Below, piece by piece: positions 1-8,533 of a DNA stretch of 48,335 bases (its first letter is position 1; each line of letters begins with the position of its first letter). A program made the position numbers and the translations under genes. This stretch comes from Amycolatopsis rifamycinica (GTDB taxonomy: Bacteria; Actinomycetota; Actinomycetes; Mycobacteriales; Pseudonocardiaceae), in contig NZ_JMQI01000034.1 of assembly GCF_000695625.1 (NCBI RefSeq), forward strand, positions 1 through 48,335. The letters are read 5' to 3'. The notes beneath the pieces are model-generated. The model did no database searches. It was not told the DNA's origin and saw only the letters and a program-made list of their open reading frames with translations.

Positions 1-24
1 GCCCCGAGCCGCGTCCGGGGGTCG

Positions 25-240
25 CTACGAGCGATCGCCGAGGGTTCGCAGGAGCTGCTCGACCAAGCGCCGTTCGAGGTCGGGGTCGGTGACGACCGCG
101 CGGCGGAACGATCGAGCGGCCACGAAGGACATCAGTGACCACGCGAAGGCTTCCGCGTCCAAGCCCGGGTTCAGTTCGCCCGCATCCCGCGCGCGGCGCA
201 GCAGGCCGGTGAAACCCCGCGCCAGCCGCCGGACGGCGGC
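25..240 (-). pseudogene. TetR-family regulator, C-terminal remnant
   Basis: Only the ligand-binding C-terminal part of a TetR-type repressor is recognisable. About 70 residues, ending LEQRLVEQLL-like (seen: LERRLVEQLLRTLGDRS), include a helix reading AVRRLARGFTGLLRRARDAG and then AFAWSLMSFVAARSF. The N-terminal HTH is absent: upstream of about position 240 the frame turns into meaningless sequence antisense to the neighbouring GT39 remnant. The break coincides with where the plus-strand neighbour begins, so one deletion probably removed the N-termini of both genes. Assignment to TetR is from the C-terminal pattern only and is moderate. Confidence 0.5.
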
Positions 241-249
241 CGGACCGCA

Positions 250-708
250 GACGGACGTCGCGGTCTTCGGCGTCGCCGATCCCCGCATCACCCTGGCCCG
301 GATCCTCGGCGTGCCGCCGACCGGGCCGGTGCCCGCGATCGACGCGCCCCTGCCCGGCTCCGACGTCGACCCCGGCTTGCTGGAGTACCTGCGGGCGCGG
401 CACGCGGGGGAACGGTTCCTGTTCGCGACCGGTGACGCGAGCACCGCGTCGCCGTACCTCGCCGCCGGCTACAGCGTGCTCCCGATGGGCGGGTTCACCG
501 GCTTTTGGCCGTATCCCGAGCCGGACGAGGTCGCCGGGCTTGTCCGGGCGGGACAGCTGCGGTTCCTGTACCTGACCGCGGTGCCCGGCCTGCCGGGGTG
601 CTCGGCGAACGCGCGGCGTGGGCGCGCGGCCACTGCGCGCCGGTGCCGCTCCGGACCCCGAGCGGCATGACGTTGTTCGACTGCGCCGCCCGGCCGGTGA
701 CCGGCTAG
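250..708 (+). pseudogene. GT39-type membrane glycosyltransferase, C-terminal remnant with frameshift
   Basis: The reading frame from about 257 matches the extracytoplasmic C-terminal domain of YkcB-like family 39 glycosyltransferases. It shows LLEYLRARHAGERFLFATGD, ASTASPYLAAGYSVLPMGGF and LVRAGQLRFLYL. Near position 595-610 the similarity moves to another frame (HCAPV...TLFDC, ending at 708), so a frameshift is present. There is no start codon context and no transmembrane region; a full-length enzyme would be several hundred residues longer. Both the 5' truncation and the frameshift argue that it is dead. What is seen is the motif series and frame change; the family name is from general knowledge. 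Confidence 0.6.
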
Positions 709-775
709 CGGCGCTTGAGCCGGGGCCGCCGTTGTTGTGATTTTTCGCGTGGGGCCACTTTCCGAAAATCGGCGC

Positions 776-805
776 TTTAATCAACCGGGTTCGGATTGCT
801 ATGGT
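776..805 (+). promoter_or_regulatory. candidate promoter of the MFS gene
   Basis: This is an unusually AT-rich patch for this DNA. A TATGGT hexamer (800-805, TANNNT type) lies 18 nt after TTTAAT (776-781). Transcription would start near 812, which puts the upstream ATG at 801 inside the -10 and favours the GTG start at 846. Confidence 0.35.
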
Positions 806-845
806 TTTCCCACGAGGAAATCCGGCAGATGCGGGGGAGTTTGCC

Positions 846-2066
846 GTGCGCGCTTTCGTTGTGGTGAAAGAAAATCCGTCGTTCCGCCGGTTCTGGCTCG
901 GCATGCTGCTGTCCCGCACCGGTGACGTCGTCACCGTGGTCGCGGTTTCCTGGCTGGTGCTGACCATGGCCGGGCCCGCGGAACTCGGGCTGGTCGCGCT
1001 GTGCCAAGGGCTTCCCCGCGCCCTGGCCGGGCCCCTCGCCGGTCACCTGCTGGACCGGATCCAGCCGCGGTGGCTGCTGGGCTGGGACAACGCCGTCCGC
1101 GGTGTCCTCATCGGACTCGTTCCGGTGCTGTGGCTGCTCGGCGGGCTCGGTGTCGCGGTGCTGTGCGTCCTTTCCGCCTGCGCCGCCGCGATGTCGACGC
1201 TGACCGAGGTCGCCGAAAGCGCTGTCGTCCCCCGGCTGGTGCCGCCGCCGGACCTGGCCGCCGCGAACACGGCGCTGGCCACGAACTGGGAGGCGGCCGC
1301 GGTGCTCGGCCCGCCGCTGGCCGGCGCGCTCGTCGCGGCGGCCACCGCGCCGGTCGCGCTGGCCGCCGACGCGGTGAGCTTCTTCGTGATGAGCGCGTTG
1401 TGCTTGGGCCTGTCGCGCATCGAGCCGGTCCCCGCCGACCGCGTCCGGCCCGGTTTCGGCGTCATCCTGCGCCTGCCTGCCGTGCTCTGGACCTCGGTGG
1501 CGACGTGCGGGTTCCTCTTCCTCGGCGGGATGACCGAGGTCCTCTACCCGGTGCTGAGCAAGGAGGTCCTGCACACCGGCCCGGTCGGGTACGGGCTCCT
1601 GGTGGGCGCGACGGGCGTCGGCGGCCTGGCCGGGGTCGTCCTCGGCACGCCGCTCGTGCTGCGGCTTCCGCCGGGCCGGCGCATCGCGGCCGTCGTCCTC
1701 GCCGGTGCGGTGCCGTTCGCCTTGCTGCCGGCCGCCGGCACGCTCGTTCCGGCGGTCGTGCTCGTCGCGGCGGCGAGCGCGTGCTGGGGACCGTACTTCG
1801 CGGTCGAGCGCACCTCGGTGCAGGGCCTCACCCCGGAGTCGGTCCGGGGCCGCGTGATGGGCGCCCGGTCGGCGATCTCGTCCCTCGGGTTCCCGGCGGG
1901 CAGCGCGGTGGCGGGGACGGTGAGCGCGGGCGTCGGCCCGGTGGCCGTGGTGGTGGCGGCCGCGGCGGGCTACCTGCTGGTGGCTGTCACGCTGCTGGTG
2001 GCGGGCCGGCTCGCGCCGCACGCGCCCGTGGGGCGGTCTTTTGCCCGCCCGGCCGATGGACCATGA
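846..2066 (+). CDS. MFS transporter
   Basis: A 406-residue polytopic membrane protein of the major facilitator superfamily, probably an exporter of a small molecule. The N-terminus reads FRRFWLGMLLSRTGDVVTVVA, typical of the first helix of MFS_3-type (enterobactin/macrolide exporter-like) carriers. About twelve hydrophobic segments follow, and the central loop contains basic residues (RIEPVPADRVRPG). GTG 846 is chosen because GGGGGAG lies six bases before it. An ATG at 801 is in frame but has no ribosome site and overlaps the likely -10. The neighbouring sigma factor follows by about 40 nt on the same strand. Substrate unknown. Confidence 0.85.
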   Translation: MRAFVVVKENPSFRRFWLGMLLSRTGDVVTVVAVSWLVLTMAGPAELGLVALCQGLPRALAGPLAGHLLDRIQPRWLLGWDNAVRGVLIGLVPVLWLLGGLGVAVLCVLSACAAAMSTLTEVAESAVVPRLVPPPDLAAANTALATNWEAAAVLGPPLAGALVAAATAPVALAADAVSFFVMSALCLGLSRIEPVPADRVRPGFGVILRLPAVLWTSVATCGFLFLGGMTEVLYPVLSKEVLHTGPVGYGLLVGATGVGGLAGVVLGTPLVLRLPPGRRIAAVVLAGAVPFALLPAAGTLVPAVVLVAAASACWGPYFAVERTSVQGLTPESVRGRVMGARSAISSLGFPAGSAVAGTVSAGVGPVAVVVAAAAGYLLVAVTLLVAGRLAPHAPVGRSFARPADGP

Positions 2067-2070
2067 TGAC

Positions 2071-2096
2071 GCGGTCAACGCGGTGGGGCTGACCGC
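2071..2096. other. inverted repeat between MFS and sigma genes
   Basis: GCGGTCA (2071-2077) and TGACCGC (2090-2096) form a perfect 7-bp inverted repeat with a 12-nt loop, ending just before the AAAGGA ribosome site of the sigma gene. It could be an operator or an mRNA hairpin; nothing distinguishes the two here. Confidence 0.3.
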
Positions 2097-2107
2097 AAAG
2101 GATGCGT

Positions 2108-2704
2108 GTGGTGCTGGAGTCGGTCCCTCAACGTGCCCGGCGTACGCCCGGTGAGCCGGTCGCCGGCGACGAGCTGTCGGCGGCGCTCGAGCGGGCGCAG
2201 CGGGGCGACGAGGACGCGTTCCGCCTGCTGTACCGGTCGGTGCAGCCCGGCCTGTGCCGGTACCTGCGGGTCCTGGTGGGACAGGACGCCGAGGACGTCG
2301 CCTCGGAGGCTTGGCTGCACATCACCCGGGACCTGGCCGCGTTCCGCGGCGACGCGGACGGTTTCCGCGCCTGGACCGCGACGATCGGGCGGAATCGGGC
2401 GCTGGACCACCTGCGGCACCGGCGCCGCCGCCCGGTCGCCGAGGCGCCGGCCGAGTGGTTCCCCGAGCGGCCCGCCCCCGACGACACCGCCGGGGCGGCG
2501 ATCGAGGCGACGGCCACCGACGCGGCGCTGGCCCTGATCGCGACGCTGCCGCGTGACCAGGCCGAGGCGGTGGTGCTGCGGGCCGTCGTCGGGCTCGACG
2601 CCAAGGCGGCCGCGGCCGTGCTGGGCAAGCGCCCCGGAGCCGTGCGCACCGCCGCCTACCGGGGACTTCGCACGCTGGCCGACCGCCTCGGCGGCCGGGT
2701 GTGA
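2108..2704 (+). CDS. ECF-type RNA polymerase sigma factor
   Basis: A 198-residue sigma-70 family protein of extracytoplasmic-function type. Region 2 is visible as LLYRSVQPGLCRYLRVLVGQ, DAEDVASEAWLHI and FRAWTATIGRNRALDHLRHR. Region 4 is visible as ALIATLPRDQAEAVVLR, then the HTH AKAAAAVLGKRPGAVRTAAY. It should redirect RNA polymerase to a small stress or envelope regulon. ATG 2102 overlaps the only Shine-Dalgarno (AAAGGA, 2097-2102), so GTG 2108, five bases downstream of it, is preferred; the difference is two residues. The next gene, 34 nt downstream, encodes a single-pass membrane protein likely to be its partner. Confidence 0.9.
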   Translation: MVLESVPQRARRTPGEPVAGDELSAALERAQRGDEDAFRLLYRSVQPGLCRYLRVLVGQDAEDVASEAWLHITRDLAAFRGDADGFRAWTATIGRNRALDHLRHRRRRPVAEAPAEWFPERPAPDDTAGAAIEATATDAALALIATLPRDQAEAVVLRAVVGLDAKAAAAVLGKRPGAVRTAAYRGLRTLADRLGGRV

Positions 2705-2738
2705 CACTTTCGGGCGGCCCGGCGCTGAGGGGTGTGTG

Positions 2739-3482
2739 ATGGGCAAGCAGCAAGGACGCCGGATCGGCCGGCGCACCGCGGAGCAGGTGCTTCGAGGTGT
2801 GCCGGGCGACGCCCCGGACGCGCTGGCCGGCCTGCTCGCCGCCGCGGCCGCCCCACCGCGCGACGGCGAGCAGACCGGGGAACCGGCCGCCATGACGGCG
2901 TTCCGCGAGGCGGCTCAGCACGCTCCCGCCCCGCTACCCCGGAGCCCTTCGATGATCAAGACCAGGTGGGCGAGGCTGCTCACGGTGAAGGTCGCGGCGG
3001 CCGCCGCGGCGGTGTTCACCGTCGGCGGAGTCGCCGCGGCCGCCGTCACCGGCGCGCTGCCCTTCCAGGCCGGCGATGCGCCGTCCCCGGCGCCCGCGGC
3101 GTCCAGCCATGCCCAGCCGACGGCCGGCCCCGCGGCCGAGGTCACGACCACGCACGCACCCGTGGCGACCCGGACGGCGGACCAGCCGTCGCCGTCACCC
3201 TCGCTGGCAGGGCTGTGCCACGCGTACAGCGCCGGCGACAAGGCCGAGCACGGCAAGGCACTGGAGAGCCCCGCGTTCACCGCGCTGATCACGGCCGCGG
3301 GCGACAGGACCAAGGTCGACGGCTACTGCGACGCGCTGCTGAAGGAAGAAGCCGCGAAGCCGGCGCACCCGACCGGCGCCCCGGCGGACCCGGGCGGCAA
3401 GGACCACGCGACGGCCACCCACCCGGCCGGAGCGCCCAGCACCCACCCGACCGGCCCGCCGACGACCCGCCCCACGCACTGA
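2739..3482 (+). CDS. single-pass membrane protein, probable partner of the ECF sigma factor
   Basis: A 247-residue protein with a cytoplasmic N-terminus of about 80 residues (MGKQQGRRIGRRTAEQVLRG...), one transmembrane helix (VKVAAAAAAVFTVGGVAAAA) and an external Pro/Thr/Ser/Ala-rich region. That region contains a compact segment LAGLCHAYSAGDKAE...VDGYCDAL with two cysteines that could form a disulfide outside the cell. The tail is rich in HPTG/PTT repeats. No HxxxCxxC zinc-finger anti-sigma motif is present. Position directly after an ECF gene and topology suggest an anti-sigma or sensor role, by inference only. The ATG at 2739 has GAGG eight bases upstream; the longer open frame before it has no ribosome site. 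Confidence 0.75.
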   Translation: MGKQQGRRIGRRTAEQVLRGVPGDAPDALAGLLAAAAAPPRDGEQTGEPAAMTAFREAAQHAPAPLPRSPSMIKTRWARLLTVKVAAAAAAVFTVGGVAAAAVTGALPFQAGDAPSPAPAASSHAQPTAGPAAEVTTTHAPVATRTADQPSPSPSLAGLCHAYSAGDKAEHGKALESPAFTALITAAGDRTKVDGYCDALLKEEAAKPAHPTGAPADPGGKDHATATHPAGAPSTHPTGPPTTRPTH

Positions 3483-3500
3483 CCGACCCGGCACAGACCC

Positions 3501-3536
3501 GCGGCGATACCTCCCCTCCCCCTGAGGCATCGCCGC
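3501..3536. terminator. bidirectional hairpin terminator
   Basis: GCGGCGAT (3501-3508) pairs with ATCGCCGC (3529-3536), with an inner CCTC/GAGG stem and a C-rich loop. It lies between the convergent membrane-protein and monooxygenase genes; the rest of the 190-nt gap shows nothing else. Confidence 0.65.
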
Positions 3537-3673
3537 TACGCGGACGGGCGGCGGCCGACCTCATCCACCGGGCCGCCGCTCGTCCTCCAACCGGTTGGCC
3601 GCATGACTTCGCCTTGCCGGAGCGAAATGGCGCTGTCCCTTCGCCGGGAACCGGCCTGAACTTCGGACATCGG

Positions 3674-5161
3674 TCAGAACCAGCGGCGCACGGCCTCCTC
3701 GAACGACCCGGGATCCGGCACCCGGTCGCCCGTCCACGCGACGATCCCGTCCGGGCGGACGAGCACCGCGCCGAAGCCGAGGTCGTTCCGGGCCGGGCCG
3801 GCCGCGTAGCGGATCCGGTTGCCGTAGCGCGATGCGACCTCGTGCAAGCGGGCGTCCGCGCTGAAGTCGAGGGCGACGCCGTGGCCGTTGTGGAGGAGGT
3901 CGGCCAGGGTGGTTCCGTCCGCCAGCACGAATTCCGGGGCGTTGTGACCGGCCAGGCGCTGCTCGCCGCCCCAGTCGTACCGTGCCGGGGACAGGCGCTC
4001 GAACACGTACGTCGTTCCGTCGCGCGTGGCGAGGAGGTCTTCGAGCACCGCGCGGGCCGCGCGGGAATGCCGGTCCGGGCGCATCACCGCCACCTGGGCC
4101 CGGGACCAATCGAGCACCCGCTCGCCGACCGGGTGGCGCTCGGCCGTGTACGTGTCCAAAAGCTCCGATGGCGCGGTGCCCGCCGCCGTCGCCGCCAGCT
4201 TCCAGCCCAGGTTCATCGCGTCGCCGATGCCGAGGTTGAGGCCCTGGCCGCCCAGCGGGGAATGGATGTGGGCCGCGTCCCCGGCCAGCAGGACGCGGCC
4301 GCGGCGGTACGTGCTCGTCTGCTTCGCCCGGTCGGTGAAGGTGGACGCCAGGTGCACCTCGGCGATCGTCACGTCCGTGCCGGACACGCGGCGCAGCACC
4401 GACTGGAGGTGCTCGCGGGTCGGCGGCCGGGAGCGGTCGTACGCCCCGCCGTCGAAGTCCAGTACGCCCAGGTGGCCCGGCTCGGACATCGTCAGGTACA
4501 TGCCCTCCGGCGTCACGGTGAAGCCCCGGCGCAGCACACCGGGATCGGCGAGCGTGGCCAGCGCGAGGTAGCCCGTCAGCTGCGGCTCGGTGCCGTCGAA
4601 CGCGAAGCCCGCCAGCCGCCGCACCGCGCTGCGGCCGCCGTCGCAGCCGACGAGCCAGCGGGCCGGGTACTCCCGGTCGCCGGCCCAGGCGACCACGCCC
4701 GAGCCGTCCTGGGTGACGGCCGTGACCTCGACGCCGCGGCGGATCTCGACGCCGAGCTTGCCCGCCCGCTCGGCCAGCACCGTCTCCACCGCCTCCAGGC
4801 TGGTCATGATCCCGTCGAGCGCCGGGCTCGGCAGGCGGTGCGGGAACCGCGCGAGGTCGACGGCGGCCGGGTCGAGGGGCGTTCCGGCGAAGTGGCCGAC
4901 CGAGCGCGGCGGCTCCGGCTCGTCCGGCACCGGCCGTTCGTCCACATCGGACGCGGCCAGCAGCGGCGACAGCATGCCCCGGCGGTGGAACGCCTCGACC
5001 GACCCGGCCGACAGGCCCCGCATGCCGAGCGGGAAGCTCCGCCACGGCGAGCGCGGCTCCGGCTCCCGTTCGAGCACCAGCACCGAGCGGCCCGCGAGGC
5101 CGAGTTCGCCGGCGAGGAACAGCCCGACCGGGCCGGCTCCCACGATCACCACGTCATGCAT
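3674..5161 (-). CDS. FAD-dependent aromatic monooxygenase
   Basis: A 495-residue group A flavoprotein hydroxylase. The dinucleotide fold GAGPVG is at residues 8-13, the DG motif is in LVGCDGGRSAVRRLAG, and the GD motif LAGDAAHIHSPLGGQGLN is near residue 290. The last about 130 residues (VLVRPDGIVAWTGDR) have the thioredoxin-like tail of phenol-hydroxylase and antibiotic-tailoring members such as rifampicin or anthracycline hydroxylases. It would use NAD(P)H and O2 to hydroxylate an aromatic or polyketide-like substrate, which cannot be identified here. It lies 101 nt downstream of the SARP regulator on the same strand and may be its target. GAGAAAG precedes the ATG. Confidence 0.88.
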   Translation of the reverse strand: MHDVVIVGAGPVGLFLAGELGLAGRSVLVLEREPEPRSPWRSFPLGMRGLSAGSVEAFHRRGMLSPLLAASDVDERPVPDEPEPPRSVGHFAGTPLDPAAVDLARFPHRLPSPALDGIMTSLEAVETVLAERAGKLGVEIRRGVEVTAVTQDGSGVVAWAGDREYPARWLVGCDGGRSAVRRLAGFAFDGTEPQLTGYLALATLADPGVLRRGFTVTPEGMYLTMSEPGHLGVLDFDGGAYDRSRPPTREHLQSVLRRVSGTDVTIAEVHLASTFTDRAKQTSTYRRGRVLLAGDAAHIHSPLGGQGLNLGIGDAMNLGWKLAATAAGTAPSELLDTYTAERHPVGERVLDWSRAQVAVMRPDRHSRAARAVLEDLLATRDGTTYVFERLSPARYDWGGEQRLAGHNAPEFVLADGTTLADLLHNGHGVALDFSADARLHEVASRYGNRIRYAAGPARNDLGFGAVLVRPDGIVAWTGDRVPDPGSFEEAVRRWF

Positions 5162-5262
5162 GACAAACCGCTTTCTCGAGGTCGACTACGTGACCCCGAG
5201 GCTGGCCGCCGTCACGCACACGGCACGCACACCGCGCGCACAGCGTTCACCGCTGACCAGGC

Positions 5263-8200
5263 TCACCCCACGAGCCGGGCCGGATCGCTCACCGCCAGCG
5301 CCGCCTGGGTGTCCAGTGCCCAGCCTTCCGCGTACGCCGCGGCGAACTCGTCCTCGCCCAGCGCGGCCCGGCCACGGCCGGTGAGCTCGCGGACCTGCGG
5401 ATCGGTGCGGTCGTGCGCGCCACGCAGGCGGGCGGCGGCGCCGAGCAGCACGGCCGAATCGCGCGGCCGTCCCCGTGCTTCGGCGAGCGCGGCCGTGTGC
5501 ACCGCCACCAGCGACAGGATCGGCAGGTCCCGGGCCGCCAGCGCGGCCGCGTACGCCTCCCGCACCGCCTTGTCCGCGCCGGCCAGGTCGCCCAGGGCCA
5601 GGCAGCGCGCGGCCCGGGCGCCGGCGAGCAGCGTCCGGGCGTGGTCCACCGGGAACCCGGTGCCGTCCGGCAGCCGGCGTTCGGCGGCCTCGAGCAGGGC
5701 ACCGGCCCCGGCCAGGTCACCGAGGCGCACCCGCAGGCCGGCCTCCCAGCCGTCGATCAGGACCACCAGTTCCGGCGGGGACGCGCGCCGCACCCGCTCC
5801 CGGGCGGCGTCGATCATCGCCAGGCCCCGGTCGGTCTCGTCCCGCCGGATGTGCAGGTCGATCCAGCGCAGGTCGTTGTAGAGCTGGTCGCCGAGGCTGA
5901 GCGCGCCGAATTCGCCCGCCAGCTCCCGGGCTTCGCGCAGGTCGGCCAGTGCGCCGTCGAGGTCGTCGTAGCGGCGCAGCTGGGCGCGCATCGGCAGGAT
6001 CGCCGCCCGGCCCCACCGGTCGCCGACCTGCTCGAAGCGGGCGAGGGCCGCCGCCACGTGGACGCGCACCCGGTCGAGTTCGCCCGCGTTCTCGGCGATC
6101 TCGGCCTGGAACGTGTGGGCCAGCCCGGACAGCCACCCGTCGTCGCCGTCGGCGAGCTGCCGGAAGAGCGGGAGTGCGGTTTCGTCGCCCAGCAGGAAGA
6201 GCAGCATCGGGCCGAAAACGCGGTAGTGGCTCGGCAGCTCCGGGTGCGCCAGCAGCCGGCCGGCCAGCTCACGCGTTTCCCCGGCGTCCGCGGGCAGCGT
6301 GGCCGCCCGGCTGAGCAGGTGGGCGGCCCGGGCGCAGTCCCGTTCGGGCGACGGCGGGCCGCCGGGCACCGCCAAGGCCTCACCCAGCCAGTAGCGGGCG
6401 TCGGAGTCGCGGCCGAACATCTGCCAGTACCACGTCAGCGACAGGGCCAGGGCGATCGCGGCGGCGGAGTCGCCGGTGGCGCACCGGTGCCGCAGGGCGG
6501 CGAGCGTGTTGTCGTACTCGGCGCCGATGACCGCCATCGCCGCCAGCTGGCCGGGGCCGCGCAGCTCGGGGTCGTGGCGGGCCATCAGCCCGGCGAAGTG
6601 CGTGGCGGCCAGGTCACGGGCGACGCCGAGTTCGCCGGCGCCGGTGAGGCGGTCGACGCCGTACTCCCGGAGGCTTTCGAGCATGCGGTAGCGGCCGGGG
6701 CCGGGCGCCAGCTGCAGCAGCGACCGGTCGACGAGGGTGGCGAGCAGATCCGGGATTTCCCCGGCGGGCACGGCGGTGCCGGCGCAGACGGCGGCGGCCG
6801 AGGCGGCCGTGACCCCGCCGGGCAGCACGGAGATCCGGTCCGCGACCGTGCGTTCGCGCTCGTCGAGCAGCTCCCAGCTCCACGCGATGACCGCACGCAG
6901 GGTGCGGTGCCGCGGCGGCGCGGTCCGGCTGCCGGTGGTGAGCAGCCGGAACCGGTCGGCGAGCCCGGCCGCCAGGTCGGGCAGCGACAGCGTCCGCAGC
7001 CGGGCGGCGGCCAGCTCGAGGGCCAGCGGCAGGCCGTCCAGGCCGCGCACCACGCGCACGATGTCGGGCCACGTCGTTTCGTCGACGGCGAACCCGGGCC
7101 GCACGGCCGCGGCCCGCTCGCTGAACAAGCGCACCGAAGCCACCTCGCGGACGTCGTCGGCCGGGCCGGGCAGGGCGAGCGGGCCCAGCGGAACGAGGGC
7201 TTCGCCGTCCACCGCCAGCGGTTCGCGGCTGGTGGCGAGCACGCGCAGGCCGGCGCAGCGCGGCAGCAGCGTCGCGACCAGGTGGGCCACGGCGTCGATC
7301 AGGTGCTCGCAGTTGTCGATCAGCAGCAGGCTTTCCCGGCCGCCGAGTTCGCTGACGAGCACGTCGAGCTCGCCGCCCCCGGCCCGCCGCCGGGCGTCGA
7401 ACAGCGCACTGCCCCGCAGCCCGATCCCGGCGAGCACGGCGGGGGCGACCTTCGACGGCTCGGTGACGGACGCGAGGTCGACGAGCCGGACGTCGTGGCC
7501 GTGCCGCCGCGCCGCCTCCAGCGCGAGCCGGGTCTTGCCGGCGCCACCGGGGCCGAGGACGGTGACCAGACGTCCCGTCGTGAGCAGGGCGGCGATGCGC
7601 GCGAGGTCGTCGTCGCGGCCGACGAAGCTGGTCAGCGGGGTCGGCAGGGGCGCGGGCCGGACCCGCACCGGCACGGGCTCGGCGGGCTCCAGCAGACGCA
7701 GGTGGCGTTCCCGCAGTGCGGTGCCCGGGTCGGCGCCGAGGTCGTCGGCCAGGGTCCGGCGGACCCGCTCGTAGACGGTCAGCGCCTCGGCCTGACGTCC
7801 CTGCGTGGCGAGCGCGTCCAGCAGCAGGGCCGCCGCCCGCTCGTGCGCCGGGTGCTCGGCCAGCAACGCGGTCAGCCGGGCGGCGGCCGGCTCGGCGCGG
7901 CCCAGCGCCAGTTCCGCGTCGGCCAGGTCGGTGACGGCCTCGAGCGACAGCCGGGCCAGCCGGGTGGCCACCGCGGGGGCGACGGCGGCGATGAGCGCGG
8001 GCTCGCCCCACAACGCCACGGCCTCGGCCAGCGCGGCGCCCGCGGCGTGCGCGTCACCGGCCCGCAGCCGCTCCCGGCCGGCCGCGGTGAGCTGCTCGAA
8101 CCGCAGCGCGTCGACGTCGGCGGGGTCCACCGCCAGCCGGTAGCCGCCCGCGACCTGCACGAGGAGGCCGTCGGCCGGCGCGAGGGCGCGGCGCAGCCGG

Positions 8201-8409
8201 GAGACGAGCGTCTGCAGGGCCGAGGCGGTGCCGGACGGCGGCTCGTCGCCCCACACCGCGTCGACCAGCACGCCGGGCTCGACCGCACGGCCGCCGGCGA
8301 GCGCCAGCCGGACGAGCAGGTTCCGCAGCCGCGTGCCCGGTACCGGCAGGACCGCGTCGCCCCGGCTCACCTGGAACGTGCCCAGCAGCGTGATGCGAAG
8401 CCCGTCCAT
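5263..8409 (-). CDS. AfsR-type SARP regulator with NB-ARC ATPase and TPR-like C-terminus
   Basis: A 1048-residue regulator. Residues 1-95 form an OmpR-like winged helix (RITLLGTFQV...TRLRNLLVRLAL...LVDAVWGDEPP) and residues 96-245 a BTAD domain (VDALRFEQLTAAGRERL). A STAND/NB-ARC ATPase follows, with Walker A GPGGAGKT near residue 285 and Walker B-like SLLLIDNCEHL. The C-terminal half is alpha-helical and repeat-rich. Members of this group activate secondary-metabolite or tailoring genes in response to a signal sensed through the ATPase/TPR part. There is no C-terminal LuxR HTH, unlike the regulator ending at 34156. It is divergent from the SGNH hydrolase and upstream of the monooxygenase. 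Confidence 0.92.
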   Translation of the reverse strand: MDGLRITLLGTFQVSRGDAVLPVPGTRLRNLLVRLALAGGRAVEPGVLVDAVWGDEPPSGTASALQTLVSRLRRALAPADGLLVQVAGGYRLAVDPADVDALRFEQLTAAGRERLRAGDAHAAGAALAEAVALWGEPALIAAVAPAVATRLARLSLEAVTDLADAELALGRAEPAAARLTALLAEHPAHERAAALLLDALATQGRQAEALTVYERVRRTLADDLGADPGTALRERHLRLLEPAEPVPVRVRPAPLPTPLTSFVGRDDDLARIAALLTTGRLVTVLGPGGAGKTRLALEAARRHGHDVRLVDLASVTEPSKVAPAVLAGIGLRGSALFDARRRAGGGELDVLVSELGGRESLLLIDNCEHLIDAVAHLVATLLPRCAGLRVLATSREPLAVDGEALVPLGPLALPGPADDVREVASVRLFSERAAAVRPGFAVDETTWPDIVRVVRGLDGLPLALELAAARLRTLSLPDLAAGLADRFRLLTTGSRTAPPRHRTLRAVIAWSWELLDERERTVADRISVLPGGVTAASAAAVCAGTAVPAGEIPDLLATLVDRSLLQLAPGPGRYRMLESLREYGVDRLTGAGELGVARDLAATHFAGLMARHDPELRGPGQLAAMAVIGAEYDNTLAALRHRCATGDSAAAIALALSLTWYWQMFGRDSDARYWLGEALAVPGGPPSPERDCARAAHLLSRAATLPADAGETRELAGRLLAHPELPSHYRVFGPMLLFLLGDETALPLFRQLADGDDGWLSGLAHTFQAEIAENAGELDRVRVHVAAALARFEQVGDRWGRAAILPMRAQLRRYDDLDGALADLREARELAGEFGALSLGDQLYNDLRWIDLHIRRDETDRGLAMIDAARERVRRASPPELVVLIDGWEAGLRVRLGDLAGAGALLEAAERRLPDGTGFPVDHARTLLAGARAARCLALGDLAGADKAVREAYAAALAARDLPILSLVAVHTAALAEARGRPRDSAVLLGAAARLRGAHDRTDPQVRELTGRGRAALGEDEFAAAYAEGWALDTQAALAVSDPARLVG

Positions 8410-8533
8410 GCCCCGATCTTCGCGCGCCCGGTGCCGCGGCCCTCAGCCGGGCGGGGCGTGTCAGCGCCGCGTGCGTCGCGTGTGAGCGGACGGCGGCAGC
8501 CTGCGGACGTCGAATCGACCAACGGAGGCAGAC

